The notes: generated by a model not told the origin, from the letters alone. A DNA stretch of 64,000 nucleotides from Blasia pusilla (GCA_050084515.1 CM114273.1:43214001-43278000), one strand, 5' to 3'; shown: positions 23,301-36,430, counted from the stretch's first letter. Program-made: numbers and translations.

Positions 23301-26300
23301 AGGATAATGTGGGTCTTAGGTCAAATGTGCATTCGTGGAAATTTACAATGAGGAGGTGAAAGATCTACTACATCCAGATACTCCATCCAAGCTGATCTCT
23401 ATCCGAGAAGATGCAAATGGGGATATCATCCTTGCTGGGGTGAAGGAAGAGGTTGTCACCAACTTTGAAAGTATGATTCGGTGCGTATGATTGCCTCCCA
23501 ACTGCTTTCATCCATCTCTGGTCTTTCTTCGTACAACAAATCGATCCATTTATTCTTATTCCCTCTCTACTCCTTTGCTTGGTTTGCATTATTGGAGATT
23601 TTTTGGCCCTACTAACGGCAGACTCGTACCTCTCGACAGCTATACTACCAGTTAGGCCTCATAGCAGAGTGAACCTTCTGCCTGACCACTTTCATTCATC
23701 AAGTCCAGAGGATAAATGAATCTACTGTAGATGTTTCTATCACTACGTTAGCGTTCAGGCTCCATCAGAGCTGTGTCTCTCTGGTGCCTGGTCCCTCAAC
23801 CACCCTCTCTAGCTTGTGGTTGATGATAAATTCATTTACCGTTGTTGAAGGTTCTTGGAGCATGGATCTGTGTTCCGAACAACAGGGAGTACCCTGATGA
23901 ATCAACAGTCAAGTAGGTCACACGCCATCTTCACCATAATTGTGGAGCAGCGTTCGGTCCAAGATGGTGCTACTGGTAACGATTGCATTACGGCAAAGTT
24001 TCATCTGGTATGCTCTATGAGTCCTTGCATCTCAGTACCAGTGCTTACTCACCCGTGTGAACCACAGGAATGAAGGTTTAGCAAAATTTGCCATCCTATG
24101 ATACTTTTGGCTTTTCTGACTTCCATCTACCTGCTCCTGCATGGGTCTCGCCTCCCCATCCTACTGCAAACATTGCAATTTTATTGAAGTTACTTGGCCC
24201 CTCTGGATCTCTTCGTTCACACTATTCACTAGTTCAGTTAATAACAGGAGAACCCTCAAATCGAGCTTGTGCAAGCGAAAGTTCTTAGAGTCAGGTTTCT
24301 CTGAAGGAAAATATTTCACGGAAAGGTTGAAATTGCTCACAAGATGCAATATTCTGAGCGACAACGTAAGTAGCCTCTGATGTGTGGTTTTGATGGCCTC
24401 CACCAGGTTGACTTGGCTGGTTCAGAGAGGGCCAAGAGAACAGGTGCTGTAGGGTTGCGCTTCAAAGAGTCTGTGACCATTAACTGTGGTCTACTGGCTT
24501 TGGGTAATGTCATAAGGTTAGCAATTCTTGAAGCATGTCCATTTCGGCAGTTTGTTTCCCTTACATCTGTTATTTTTGTTATGTTTTGTGAAGTTAGTAT
24601 CTACTCCTTTGGATCAAATGTGGTACAGATGAGCATGGCCAAAATTTCTTCTTTTCACTCTAAATGAACCTGGGAGGAAGGTATCCGGAATGAATTAATT
24701 CAGTTTTGTGCCGTGCATTAATTTGGAGAAAAATCGAAGTCCTCCCTCCTCCGGCGTGTCATTCTTTGGAGATATCTGGTGTTCAATTTCACGGTCCTTG
24801 ATGAGTGAGGATGAGTCATTGTTATGAGAATGATTTCTTCTGTGTTAGGATTCCATAATCTTAGTGACCTACATCTGCACAGATATCATCTTTCCATGTG
24901 TCATGAAACAGGAGATAATAGCAACCCCCTCAATTCAACAATGTTTCTAATGTGCCCATACGTCTCTCCTCATCCAGGGACAAATACTGACCTCTGACAC
25001 AAAAAATTGACTTCTCGGCTCTGGACAGTGCTTTAGGTGATGAGCGCAAACGGGGACATCATGTACCATACAGAGAGTCAAAGCTCACTCGGCTGCTTCA
25101 GGTGTTTGGGTCAAAAGACGATATTTCTCAAAACCTGCAATCACTTGTGATCATTTGTTACCTTCTTATTGCATGAGGTTCTGAGATGGGGCCGAAGTTT
25201 GGAGACACTGATGGATAAAAAATCGGATAGTAAGGAATATCTTCTGTTGAGCTCTAAGTGTTCTGTCTGGACTTGGATGCCACTCAAAACCAGTGCTAAA
25301 GTTGGCTCTCTCTATGCTGAACTTTTTCCAGGATTCCCTTGGAGGAAACAGTAGGACCTGTATGATTGCATGCATCAGGTAACTTGCCAAGAGGACTCAA
25401 CAGCATTTCCTGACCTTCAAAATATGGCTTACTTGTTGATCCAGTCAGTGTTCTCCCATAATTGCTGACCAGCGCATTACAGGTGAAAGGAAAAGGAGGG
25501 TGAGGTGAAAGGCTTCAGAATAGTTGGACCTTAACGTTAGCCAGGCGGCACCCACCATTAGATTTATATTTCGCCTCCTAATGAACCCTTTTGTTTCTTC
25601 CGATTGGTCTGACGCATGGCCTTATATGAGTATACATCATACTGCTAGTAGTGCATGGCTACAAGGCCCTACTTAATGAAGACAGTTTCTTACTGCCACA
25701 GAATCTATGGTTGCAAGGCTACAACAGTAAGACTTAATGAGTACAGTTTCTTACTGCTAGTAGGTTACAACAGGCACACCTAATGAGTTGTCTCTTACTG
25801 GTATCTGCAAACTTAGATGCAAGAAAATCTTGCTCACAGAAACAATGCTGATACCAAAATCTGTCATCTTACTGGCCAACAGCACAGCAGATACGAACTT
25901 TGAGGAGACATTAAATACATTGAAGTATGCAAACCGTGCTCGGAATATTCACAACAAACCTATTATAAACCGCGATCCTCAGGCAGCACAGCTGAACCAG
26001 CTGAGACATGAAGTTAGGGTGGGTTGTCATCCGCATATCACAAACTTACACTACAGAGCTACCTAGTCTTGTAATCGGTCGGGCTCAAAATGGGAGCCCA
26101 GAAGATGGTGGAAGTGGGGGCAATGCTTACAGAATATATCAGAAGAAGCGTCCAGTCTTGAACCTGAGCTCCCAAAACCAAGAAGTGAACTTAGGAGAGA
26201 CATGGAATACAGAATGTGGTACCTGGGTTCTACTCCCGTTGGGGTCATATCCAAATATGATGAGCTTCCCTTCTAAGACTCATTGTCATGAGGGAGCATA

Positions 26301-29300
26301 TGCAAGATCTTCTCTCTCTCTCAAGTGTCTCTATTTCTTCAGCAGTCATACCCAAACACATTTGATCAAGCATTCACACTTCTAAGTGGAAAGTAGTGGT
26401 CTCAATATGCTGAAAATCTACTGTAGAGATTTTCTGAAAACTTATGCTAGAAAAACACTGCTATTTCGTGTGCATGTTAGGCAAGTTGTATTTTGTAACG
26501 TGAGATGCAGGTGTTATTAGAGAAGAATTTCATAACATTATGTGTCCTACATCTCCAGTTGTATACACAGTAAGCATGTCTTGTCAATTTTCTGCTGTCA
26601 TTTTCAGGGGCTGAAATATTCTTGTGATTCTATGAAGCTACTACTGTCATTCTGGTATGCTTCAGCCCTGTTCTCTGTGACTGTTCGGTCATGGTGGTAT
26701 AGGCATTGCAAGTGGAGTTACTGAACACACGTATGAGGAGCATGGGACTAGACCCTGTCACTGGACCTCAGAGTTTGGAAACACTTCTACAAGATGAATC
26801 TCATCGTCAATTCCTGGATGACATCAGGCAAGCCCATACACCTTTCCTGACACCCATGATATACAAAACTTTGTAATGATAGACCCCACAGCTTTCCAGA
26901 GACATATAAACAAGGTTTAGATTAAGAGCAAACTTGGATTAGTAACTGAGGGCGTACACACGGTTGATAGTTGTTCAACCAAACTTATGTTGTCATTCAT
27001 CATCATCATCATCATCATCATCCTGCACAGTACTGATTGCATCACATGCTTCTAAAATAACACTTGGTGGACTGCATGAACTGAATTGAATCACATAAGC
27101 ATTTAACGAGTCACTGACTTCTGTCATGTGGTGATCCAGAGAAGTGCACTTCTAAAAATGTGAGAGGTCCAACTCATTTGCAGGTCAAGGGCAGATACAT
27201 CATCGAACATGTCAGCTGAACTGTTGACAGTTCGTCGCAAAAGTCGGGAAAGGGAGCAGGAATGCATGAAACTAAAACAAGACATGAAGGTCCCCGAACT
27301 ACCTATTTCCTTCTCTTTCCTCTGAAGATAGGATCAGTTGCAAGTCCAGCTGAAGGAATGGTTTGTGCATACTTTGGAAGTGAGGACTATCCAATTCATT
27401 CTTTGAGGAAACACATGTTTAATTGTAAGGCAGTCATTGCACATTTGATCTAATTGGTGTTCAATTCCTTCTCACAAACCATTGGTTCATTCGAGCTTTC
27501 TGATTGAGCCAATATCCTAAGAAAAAAATTAGCTGATCGTCCTGCTCCAAGAAATTCACCCCATCTTTTGATTGCAGACATCAGAATCGCTCATCAGCAA
27601 GCTCCAAGAGGAAATTCTTGAGCTTCGCACAGAAAGAGATCATTACCAGGTTGATATATACCTGACTTTTTATCTATACATCCTGAAAAGAAGATACATT
27701 GCCAGTCAGTGTCAAAGTGTTTTAGATAGGAATGAAATAGTCAAGAAGGAAACTATTGAGTCACGCTTGAGTTTATAGAGGTGCCAGACCACTAAAGAGA
27801 AAGTTGAAGAGTGAGAGCAGATAATGGAAGAAGAAATTATTTTCCAAGTATGAAGACTCAGTTTGCCCAATCTAGACATTGACCTTACCTCTATATAAGG
27901 AAAAGAACATGCTCATGATGTGTGTTATGTCTGCCACAGCTGAAGCTGGATGAAGTCAATTCAGAGATGGTTGCACTGACGAAAAGCCTCCCAGATTGGG
28001 AAAGTTCTGGTGGGATTGCCTCATCAACCAGAGCTTATTTGCTGGACATGACGAAAAGATTGGCTGGTGAAAGTGATTCTGAGGGAAGTGGATTGGAGCA
28101 ACAGTGTTTCCCCCAGGGTGAACTTGTTGAGAAATTTTCAGATGAAGTCCAGCAGCAGTCAGTAGCTGACAAGGACGTTCCCAACAAGGATAAACTCACA
28201 GTAAGAGAAAATGATACTTCACTTGATCTCTCTGATTACGAGCAAACCCTACCAGCGACTCAGTTGCATAGGATCACAAATCTGACTTAAGGCTTCGCAG
28301 GTAAGCAGAACAATGATCTTATCATTTACATGTGTGTGTGTGGGTTGAGACATACTTCGTAAAAATGGCAAGACAGTAAGCTGTGCATGCATGGTTGTAG
28401 GCTATAGCAACAAACTCGATTGGGCGTGCTGCAAGTAGAGGGACTCGGAACATAATCAATCAACACCTGCGAAGCATCCAAGTCCTGGAAGAACGGCTTG
28501 CAGCAAAAGAAAGTGATGTCAAATTAAGAGATGAAGCTTTGGTTGAGGCTAAAGAAGATCTTGCAAGAGATGAGCGAATCTTTGCAGAGAAGGTGTGAGA
28601 TTTTTTACCTCCTAGCTTCCATCTTAAATTATTCTTTCTAGTTTATTGGAAACGGTTGAACTGTTTTGGATTGAATATTTTAGAATCAGAGTTTCTCTAC
28701 AACCTAGCTATTACAAGCACACTTAGTGCAATAGCAACCACTCAGGTTAGATTGTAGAGGAAAGAGCTAGACAACCTGCATCACCAGATCACCTTGCATT
28801 CTCAAGCACACTTAGTGCAATAGCAACCACTCAGGTTAGCAGCAGTAGACATCTCAATAGCAACCACTCAGGTTAGTACACTATACACCTTGTATCACAA
28901 GACTCACTGAACTCCTCAAGTCAGCAGACCTCTCAGTCTGTAAGCAGCAGCACACTCAGTGCTTAGCACACTGAACTACTAAGGTCAGAAGCACAATCCA
29001 CTCAGGTAAGCAAAGCACACTCAGTGCTTCTCAATCAGCTCCTCAGCTCAGAGAGTTGTGTCCAGAAAGGTGTAAGAGAATGTAAATTCGCAGGGCACCC
29101 TCAGAGGGTTATATACAGCCAAGAGAATGAGTTTCTAAGTTTTAGGGTTTTTAGGGTTAGGGCCTGCCGCCCATAGTAATTCTCAGAATTACTGAGGTAA
29201 CCTATGGTAACAAGAAATTACTATTTACTGTGGTAAAACACTAAGTTACTATAGTAATTCTATCAGTTACTTTTCACTATAGTAAACTCCAAGTTACTAT

Positions 29301-32300
29301 GTTTTACAACAGAATATATAGATGAGGTCGATATAAATTGCAACAAATAATTTGGCATACAGCCTTTCAGCCCCGACTTTTCTAATCCTAGCTATGTGTA
29401 TTAGGATTTATTTATTTAGAGATTTCTGTCCTGCAATAATCTGGGGTCATCTTGTTGTGAAAGGAGGAATGTAACGTAACACGTGGAGATGGGTTGGCAG
29501 ATGAAAGAAATCAAAGCTTTGAAGAAGTTAGCTCGAGATTTGACAAGTGAAAAGCAAGAGTTACTACAAAAAGTGGACCATGATGTAGAGGTTATTGCTC
29601 ACTTGTCAGAGGAGGCTCAAGCCAGGGAAAACCAACTGACACGATTGAGACAAACTTTGGAAGCACTTGAATCAGGTCGTGCTGATGCTGCCACTATTGT
29701 TGGTCCGACTACTGGTGGAAAGTCCAAATCCGATAAAGAGTTCCAGTACTATCAGGACTCTGTTGATGAGAATGATACCACTGAAGGGGTAATATCTTGC
29801 TTCTGCTCTAAAAGTCTGAGTTTTATGGTAGTTGACAGAGAAGTTTCAGACTACTTCTGCATGAAATCCATTTCATATTTGCTCAGAGGTTTGTAAGTGA
29901 TTACCCTCATGTACATGGTTCAGTGGAAGATCCTGTCGGGATCTGGTATCTTTCTATGCTTTTAAAGTTTTAAAAGTGAGATCTGAGAGAAGTAGAATTC
30001 TGATTTCAACATTATTAAATATTTCTGGCAGTCGTATCATGCCACTTCTTTAGTTCTGGAAGTTGTGAGACCACCTTGACGTGGGTCTGAAGAATATGAC
30101 CTAAGCATATGAGGGCACATTTTGGAAAGGCTGATCTTGAGAGGGAAAGAAACTTTCACTCTATCTTTTATAATAAAACACTCCAGGTTTCGTGGAAAGA
30201 GATGACGAACGTTGGGTGCAATTTGTGCTGCTGTCATCATTTTCACTGGAGGACTAAGAGACTGACTAGGTAGTAAGAAAGTTGAAATATCTATCACCTT
30301 TTGTGTGGATCAAAAAATTAAATTTCGAGGAAATCCCCTCTACTGTCCGTAGAAACACTGTTACAGTGTTCATGTGTTATGCAGGGCAGGGGAGATTTTT
30401 GTGATCCAGTGGATGCAGAGAAGCATCTCAAGTTTGAGGAACTCACTGAGAAGATGAAGGTCTTGACCTCTGGCCTTTGTGAACAGTCATGTATTCTCTG
30501 GTTCTTTTGAGTTGCATCCTGTGGTTTGCAAATCTCAGCAGAGGTAGAAATATATTATGCAGCTTCTTCTTCAACTTGGTCGTTCCAAGTGATATCTAGT
30601 TCCCTGTTTAGCTGTGCCTTCCTTCCCACAAGTCACAGGGATTTCTGCTGACATAACTGAGAACATAGCATTTTCTTTTAAGACTGATGGATTGCTGGGC
30701 TTGTATAGTACTAAGATAGGGCTGAAACCAAAATCAAAAGAGAACTGATCAAACGGCCAATTCACTCAGTTGCAGGGCGCTGAGTCTATTCTCCAGATCC
30801 AGTCTGATCCAATTTATGCTTCAATATGTGTTGACAGGCTGAGGAGGATGAAAAGGAGAGGCTGTTGTGTGAGAAAATTGCTATTGAAGAACAGAAGTCC
30901 CGTCTCGAAGAGGATGTGCGTCTTCAAACTCGTGAATTTAAGCGCAGCAAGCAGGTCATGGACAAGCAACTGCAGGAGCTGGCTTTAAGCATTCGGCAGA
31001 AAGAAGAGCTTATCCAGGAACTAGCTAGGAATGAAGCTGAAGCCAAACACTTGACTCAGCAGTATGAATCACGAATGCTCGAGCTTGAAGCTGAGGTGTA
31101 ACTCGTCTTTACCCAGAGATTTGTCTCCAAATGAGACAAAGGTTCCTTGTTTAGCCCAGAGAACATGCTGTCGTTGGATATATATCTTGATAAGTCAGTC
31201 AAGTGGTATTCTGCTTACTGTCCAAGAGATTTACTGATTTTGTGATTGAGGATGATATACTGAATCTGATCTTGCAGATGAAGCGCAAGGAAGAGGAAGT
31301 AGAAGCTCTTAAGAAGGAGCTGGATGCAATTGACAAGAACGCTGCTCGGGGAGTTGAAGAAAAGAAAAGACTGCGTGAACAATATGAGGAGAAAGTGAAG
31401 AAGATTACCAGTCAGCTTATAGCATTGAAGAAACAACGATGGGAGCAGGAGTCACAACGGCTTGAGCGTCATAAAGCCAAGTCGGAAGTTAAAGTAAGTG
31501 TTTGTGATAGAGATTAATTTCTGATAACACAAGGAAGTCACTTTGATATGGCCATCACCCAACAAAGCAAGCTTGTGATGAGGGTAAAAGGGACAAAGTA
31601 TTGTTCCATGCCTTCCGTGCTAGCAATCTCAAGGGATTGATTGCATTTTTATTGACTTTTGTCAAATTCATCACTGCTTAATCATGTATTCAATCGGTGT
31701 GGATGAGAATGGAATATCTCGTACTTCATCTCATGTTTTGGACCTGTGGTTAGGTGAGCCTTGGTCTCAACTTTGCTCTGTGGTAGTAGTACCAGAGGAA
31801 CTATACAAAGCTTGCAGTTACATGAGAAAGAGAGTACTCGTGGGAGATATGTGCAGGTACAAAGTCTACAACATGAAATAACCCGGATGCGAGCTCAACA
31901 AGATTCCTTGAAGAAAAAAATCAAAGAAACAACTGAGAAGTATGAAGATGAGCATGAACTTCATCTAAAAAGTATGGCGACCCTGAAACGTGATTCAGAG
32001 AACCAACTGAAACGCGTGCGTGAGCTCGAGGTGTGTATATGCTGTGGGGTTCATTATTTTTTACTTTCATGTTTACTCCCTTTCTGATTTATGATCCCCT
32101 TTCCCTGCCTGAAGCCATGAGGAGGGTCTTTGTTTCAGCTTTAATTTTTTGCTCTGACCCCCTCCAATGTCACTCCTCATGCTTGGAATTCAAATAAAAG
32201 ATGGAGAACCAGAGGCAACGGATGGTTGTCAGAAGGAAGAATGAGGAAATGGCGGCAGCTAACAAGAAACTCAAGGAACTGGGCATGCTGGAGGTTGATG

Positions 32301-35300
32301 GGTCTTCAAAATTGAGTAACCGAGAACGGAGCTTGGCATATGATCATTCTCATAAGACTACAAGGAGGGGAACATCCGTCCCCATCACATTGCCAGATTC
32401 TTCATCTCCCTCCTTGGTGAGCAATATTGAGAGGACGGTTTTAACTCTGGATCAAGAAATAGGCAAGCTCCTGAAAGTGAAAGAAGCAGTTGCCCTAAAA
32501 AACAAACAGGTATGTACTGCAGTAAAATGTCGTTCGTCATTAACCTCAAAGGTCATATTACAAGGCAGCTCCTGTGCCTAGTACCTTGAAACATAATGAA
32601 GTAAACTATTAAATTGCAGTTGTTGCGAGCAACATGCAGTGATAAACGCATGGCTGAGAATGGGTACATCTTGCTTCTTTATTTGCTTCAATAAAGAACT
32701 GTTTTGTTGCTTGTGTTAGAGTGTGTGTGAAACAAGGAAATGACCCATCAAGACAGGCTTTATGTATTAAGAAGTCCACATTGAAACTTGGAGTCAGCTA
32801 AGTTTCAACTCTATCAATTTATCATACAAGGTATACGTACTGAACTGGGTAGTTTCTAACAGGAGGCCAAAAAGGAAGAAATTTTGCTGGAGAAGGATGA
32901 ATGTCTGAATGAGCGATCCAAACTGGAGCTGAAGCATGCAAGGGTAATCCACGACATTGCACAAGAATTGGAGAAGAAAACGCTTTTGATCCAAGATTTG
33001 GAAAAGAAGATCCAGAGTCAACAGTCACAAGCGGACGAAGCCAGAGCCATGGGCAAAACTAGTATTTCAAATGAGTTGATGGGAGAGGTACAATCTTTCC
33101 TGACTGTAAATTTTCATCTCCACTGGTCACCATAAGTTGCGTACTTGATCTAACTATGATAGGCCTAAAATGACTAGACCATGTCACAACAACACCTGTA
33201 TCTATGGTCGGTATTGAGCAAGTATAGAGCAAGCTAAATATGAGAAGACTGTTGAAGCCCAACTTCTGATTATCAAGATACTTTCTTTCTTCATAGGTCC
33301 TCTCATTGAAGGAGCAATGTCATCAAGAACGGCAGGCTTGCGCATTGTTGGAAGAGAAACGAAATCCCCACAAACTTATGACTCTGGGAGAAGTGTCCCT
33401 AGTTGGAGAACTTGACGAACGCATAGAAGCTTTGGATGCACAGGCAGAGTATGTGACATTGGCTATTGCAGAACATGAGAAGAATATAACGGACCGTGGT
33501 GCCACAATGTAACTTCCTGTCCAAATTCTTACAAAATACTTTGCCTTCATACTGTGGCTTTTGCCTGAGGAATGTCATTCATATTCTATTGTGGGCTACT
33601 TCTCTGTCAGTTCCAAACTTCTTCGGCTCTATTCTATGTTGTAACATTCAAGCAAATAGAACATATCTATACCAATGAGTGGATGATTTAGTACCATTTT
33701 GACATCATAACACTGAATGGTGAGATTGAATGAATTTTAGATGATGTGTTATGTATCCAAGATGGGTCTTAAGTGAGTAGATCACGAATTCTACAAGTTA
33801 GTTGAGCTTGAAAAGTGTTCAAGCTCAACGAGGTTTCTTCTTTAGCATTGCTTCTGGGAATTTTGATTATGGGGAAACGTTGGCTTTAAGATCTCTTCAA
33901 GCTGATTAATTTTTTGTCCATAACATTTAGACTAAACATAGAGCTGTCTGAATATTAACGCATCTGGGGATAAGGGTATGAAAAGCTTGTGATGGCAATT
34001 GCAGGGAGTTTATGCAAACTCAGCTGGAGACTCTAGGATTGCAGGAGGCCAAAGTTGTACTGAAGAAGTATCTGGAGAAGTTCATAGAAATAAAAGATAA
34101 GCAAAGACAAGATTCAAAATTAGTAGCTCACTTAGAGCTGCAGTTGAAGGAGAAGGAACAGGCTCTAGCTGAAGCAGAGAATATACCCAGGCTCAGAGAA
34201 CTGGAGTTCGATCGAAGGCAAGAGGCAGTCTAACCTTTAGCTCTACATTTCGTGTGATCTTGTTCTGCTGTGGTGGTAAGACTAAGAACAACAACAAGGC
34301 TTCACTGCTCCAGTCACACAATTGTTTATGTCCATACCTAATGCTTCTACCATATTGATCTCACAACTGTCTACTGTCTACGTCTTAAGGTCAAGAGATA
34401 TTCTGTGAGTTTTTATCCAGAATACTTCTCAGCAAGTAGACCAGATGTTCTCTTCATTGGAACAGTGTAATTGTGATGAATTGACCAGCAACTGACCAGC
34501 GGCTGGCAAGTTCTTCTTTGATAGAACTTTTGGCTTGGAAACAAGGAACTGTGGCACCAGCTACCCCATAGAAAGATTTCACTAAGTTCAGATATATTTG
34601 CAAGTGGGTTTCAAGAAATCGTCCCTGTCTGATCTTGGATCTATTTGAACTCAAGGACCTTGAAGACCTGATAGAGCTAACATATCTAGCAAATTCACTG
34701 TGTATTTACCTATCCCTAGGCAAACGTCTTGGTCCTGATTGGGTTTGGTGGTGTTCTTGGCACATCATGCATATCATGCTGTACAGGTTGACTGAGCTTC
34801 ATTCACAGCATGCAAAAGAGGTGCAATACCTGTTGAAGCAAGTCGAAACAGTCTCCATCAATCCCTTAGTGGAAAGGTATGTTCTCTTCTTTTTTGAGGT
34901 GTGCTGGAATACTACCCACAAACTCCTTTTGACTGCCCTTTAGTGTAAGTAAACAAATACTGCAACCCCATTTCTGCTCTATCCACTAAGCAGATGCTTA
35001 AGGTTGTATCTAAGGAATGAGTTCTGTAGTTATCATATGTGGTTATGTTCAGTGACCATCCCCAATTGCAATATTGGTGAGTCCTATACTCTAGCCTAAA
35101 AATGCTCTTATGTTACGTGAAGAGCCAGTTTAACATGTGTCTTGAAGACAAATGTTGTCATTTGACCTTGCTAAAATTAAGACATGATTTTATTTGACAG
35201 AAACTATCACTTTTTCTATAATTGAGCATTGGATTCTCAAATAACCACTGTGGAGCTGCAAGTTTACGTACCCACTTGCTATCATATGATCTATGATATC

Positions 35301-36430
35301 ACCCTGGATTTGGGCTAAGAGCTTTTGGATGTAAATGGATTCAGATCAAACAATCTCAGATCACCCAACAATTCAGCAGACATTCAGATGCATGGCCATG
35401 ATGGGGTAGCACATAGGGAAGAGCATATAGAGCGTGGAGACGTTGCAGAGGAGCCCCAATTATTAGATGCCAATCAGAAAATTGTAAGCCTTCGCAAAGA
35501 CAATTTGCAGTACAAGCAAACCAACAGCCTCCTCAAGAGAAAATTGCAAGACATGATTTCTGCTTGGGAGGCTGAGAAGCAGGTCCGGTTCTCGCAAGAC
35601 TTTATATAGTGCATGTACCGGTATTACTGTCATACAAGCCAGCCTACTTCCAGAACTCCAGCACTTAGAAGTCTGTCATGGTCGTCCACTTTCTCACCAA
35701 TAGTTTCTTATGCAACGTCAGAAGACCTTTAGTTATTCTCTGATTTGCCACTTGCGGAAATCAGCCAGAGAGTTTCATTTTAAATTGCAGATCTGGCCCC
35801 AAACCTATATATTAGCTACAGAGGCAAGTCCAAGTTCATTACTATCCCAATAGTATCAGTCCAAGTCCGATAGGCCTGCACTAGGGTATAAATCACTAGG
35901 GTCACTGCAATGTGCTTGGCCATTTTAAGGTGTCTTGCCAACATTTCACACACGAGCGTATCAAATCCTTGCCTCCACCTCCATGAGTCAAGACCCATTT
36001 ACGGTTTTAAGACACAGATTGCCTTAGCTTCCTCTCACAATGGCCCATTTCAGTTAATTCCAGAGAGGTTTCTAAGCCAAGTAGTGCATGATGGGGGTCA
36101 CCACTCTTCACAGTACTCACATTACACTCCATATTTTAACAGGTGTTTGAAAACATGGTACAATGTGAACGACATGTGTGGGAGACAGAGCGCAAGGCAT
36201 GGGATGCCAGGGCAGCTTCTTTTGTAAAGCAGAATGAACAGCTTGAAAGACAGCATGACCAATTGGAGAGGGATCATCAGGCTTTGAAAGATGAGCTGGA
36301 GAATACAAAGTCACTTCTCCATAAGGCTGGCCTTGGAATCCGTCTGCCAGTGCGCACTGTGCGAGAGTTAACTGATGGAAATGTTGATCTGAGATCCACA
36401 TCGCAGCCACCATCTAGGGGCCATTTTTAG
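20312..36430 (+). CDS. Kinesin-4 family motor protein (FRA1/KIN-4 type), 25 modelled exons
   Basis: Microtubule plus-end motor. Plant KIN-4 members act in cortical microtubule-based transport and wall deposition. Modelled exons: 20312-20592, 22643-22811, 23320-23480, 23851-24007, 24407-24516, 25029-25101, 25332-25378, 25883-26012, 26703-26827, 27184-27289, 27578-27649, 27940-28200, 28401-28592, 29501-29788, 30385-30459, 30838-31095, 31278-31493, 31857-32030, 32201-32509, 32863-33087, 33297-33508, 34005-34217, 34787-34876, 35345-35582, 36143-36430. All phases close, giving about 1,489 residues. Motor domain, residues 24-370: P-loop GQTGSGKT (103-110), switch I SSRSH (224-228), switch II DLAGSE (258-263), then '[22 protein letters not shown]', the kinesin-4 neck signature. 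The remainder is charged, heptad-rich coiled coil. It is longer than Arabidopsis FRA1 (about 1,035 residues). Introns after exons 9 and 22 are GC-AG. Residue 283 is Cys where Lys/Arg is expected. Exon 12 and 14 borders are the least certain. The initiator ATG at 20312 is the first in frame before the motor. Confidence 0.9.
21412..21725 (-). mobile_element. LINE 3' fragment, minus orientation
   Basis: On the minus strand the frame reads '[20 protein letters not shown]' and then an '[10 protein letters not shown]' stretch. This aligns with the plus-strand LINE beside it ('[20 protein letters not shown]' ... '[11 protein letters not shown]'). Beyond the stop, the minus-strand 3' UTR also matches: cccaaggacctcttgggtcc, then ccatggacaataaat near 21430. 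It is therefore a second, diverged copy of the same LINE, 5'-truncated and inserted in the opposite orientation. It is a relic. Confidence 0.75.
21727..22436 (+). mobile_element. LINE ORF2 C-terminal fragment (zinc-knuckle type), plus orientation
   Basis: An open frame of 228 codons (stop at 22411-22413) ends in the C-terminal module of a non-LTR retrotransposon: '[20 protein letters not shown]', then '[20 protein letters not shown]' and 'LFDC'. The C-x2-C...H-x4-C knuckle fits the segment after the reverse transcriptase in many LINEs. Endonuclease and RT domains are missing, so it is 5'-truncated, as is usual for LINEs. The frame is open over the whole fragment, which suggests the insertion is younger than the minus copy abutting it at about 21725. 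It lies in the sense orientation within kinesin intron 1. Confidence 0.8.
22437..22606 (+). mobile_element. Two tandem LINE 3' tails with (ATTC)n ends
   Basis: The LINE 3' UTR occurs twice in a row, about 22438-22525 and 22527-22606. Both carry ccaaaattgttgtta, then ctcaaaactaagtcccatgg, and end gtggacaataaatctattca. The first ends in (attc)n at 22507-22521. The second tail has no ORF before it, so it is either a severely truncated second insertion into the first tail or a tandem duplication. Confidence 0.85.
25615..25805. repeat. Short diverged tandem repeats in kinesin intron 7
   Basis: Three imperfect copies of an aaggcctacttaatgagtac / cagtttcttactgc unit (period about 60 bases) lie near 25663, 25730 and 25780, within the intron 25379-25882. 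They are non-coding. Confidence 0.6.
26828..27183 (+). other. GC-AG intron of the kinesin gene (after exon 9)
   Basis: Exon 9 ends gacatcag and the intron begins gcaagc, which fits the CAG|GCAAG consensus for GC donors. It ends ttgcag. Joining ATC-AG to G-TCA-AGG keeps the coiled-coil frame (...[13 protein letters not shown]...). No GT donor nearby restores the phase. The intron contains a (CAT)n tract at 26998-27022. Confidence 0.7.
28690..29310. repeat. Repeat-rich part of kinesin intron 13
   Basis: A 36-bp phrase (aagcacacttagtgcaatag, then caaccactcaggttag) occurs at 28715-28750 and 28804-28839, with its second half again at 28855-28876. Further 'cactcag' phrases continue to 29010. Bases 29180-29310 repeat the motif agttactatagtaa in both orientations. 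The interval looks like one inserted repeat element but shows no clear ends. Confidence 0.6.
34218..34786 (+). other. Second GC-AG intron of the kinesin gene (after exon 22)
   Basis: The exon ends gatcgaag and the intron begins gcaaga, ending gtacag. Using it gives ...[20 protein letters not shown]... in frame. Reading on instead meets a TAA within five codons. This is a strong GC donor context (AAG|GCAAGA). Confidence 0.75.

Noticed and set aside
26008-26385. 125-codon ORF following kinesin exon 8
   Set aside because: It reads through the intron. The motor continues in frame only if splicing goes from 26012 to 26703.
28201-28302. Extension of kinesin exon 12 to the gtaagc donor at 28302
   Set aside because: It meets a TAA in frame and leaves the wrong phase. 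The gtaaga donor at 28201 closes the frame with exon 13.
28331-28344. (TG)n as a regulatory element
   Set aside because: Short intronic dinucleotide run of a kind common everywhere.
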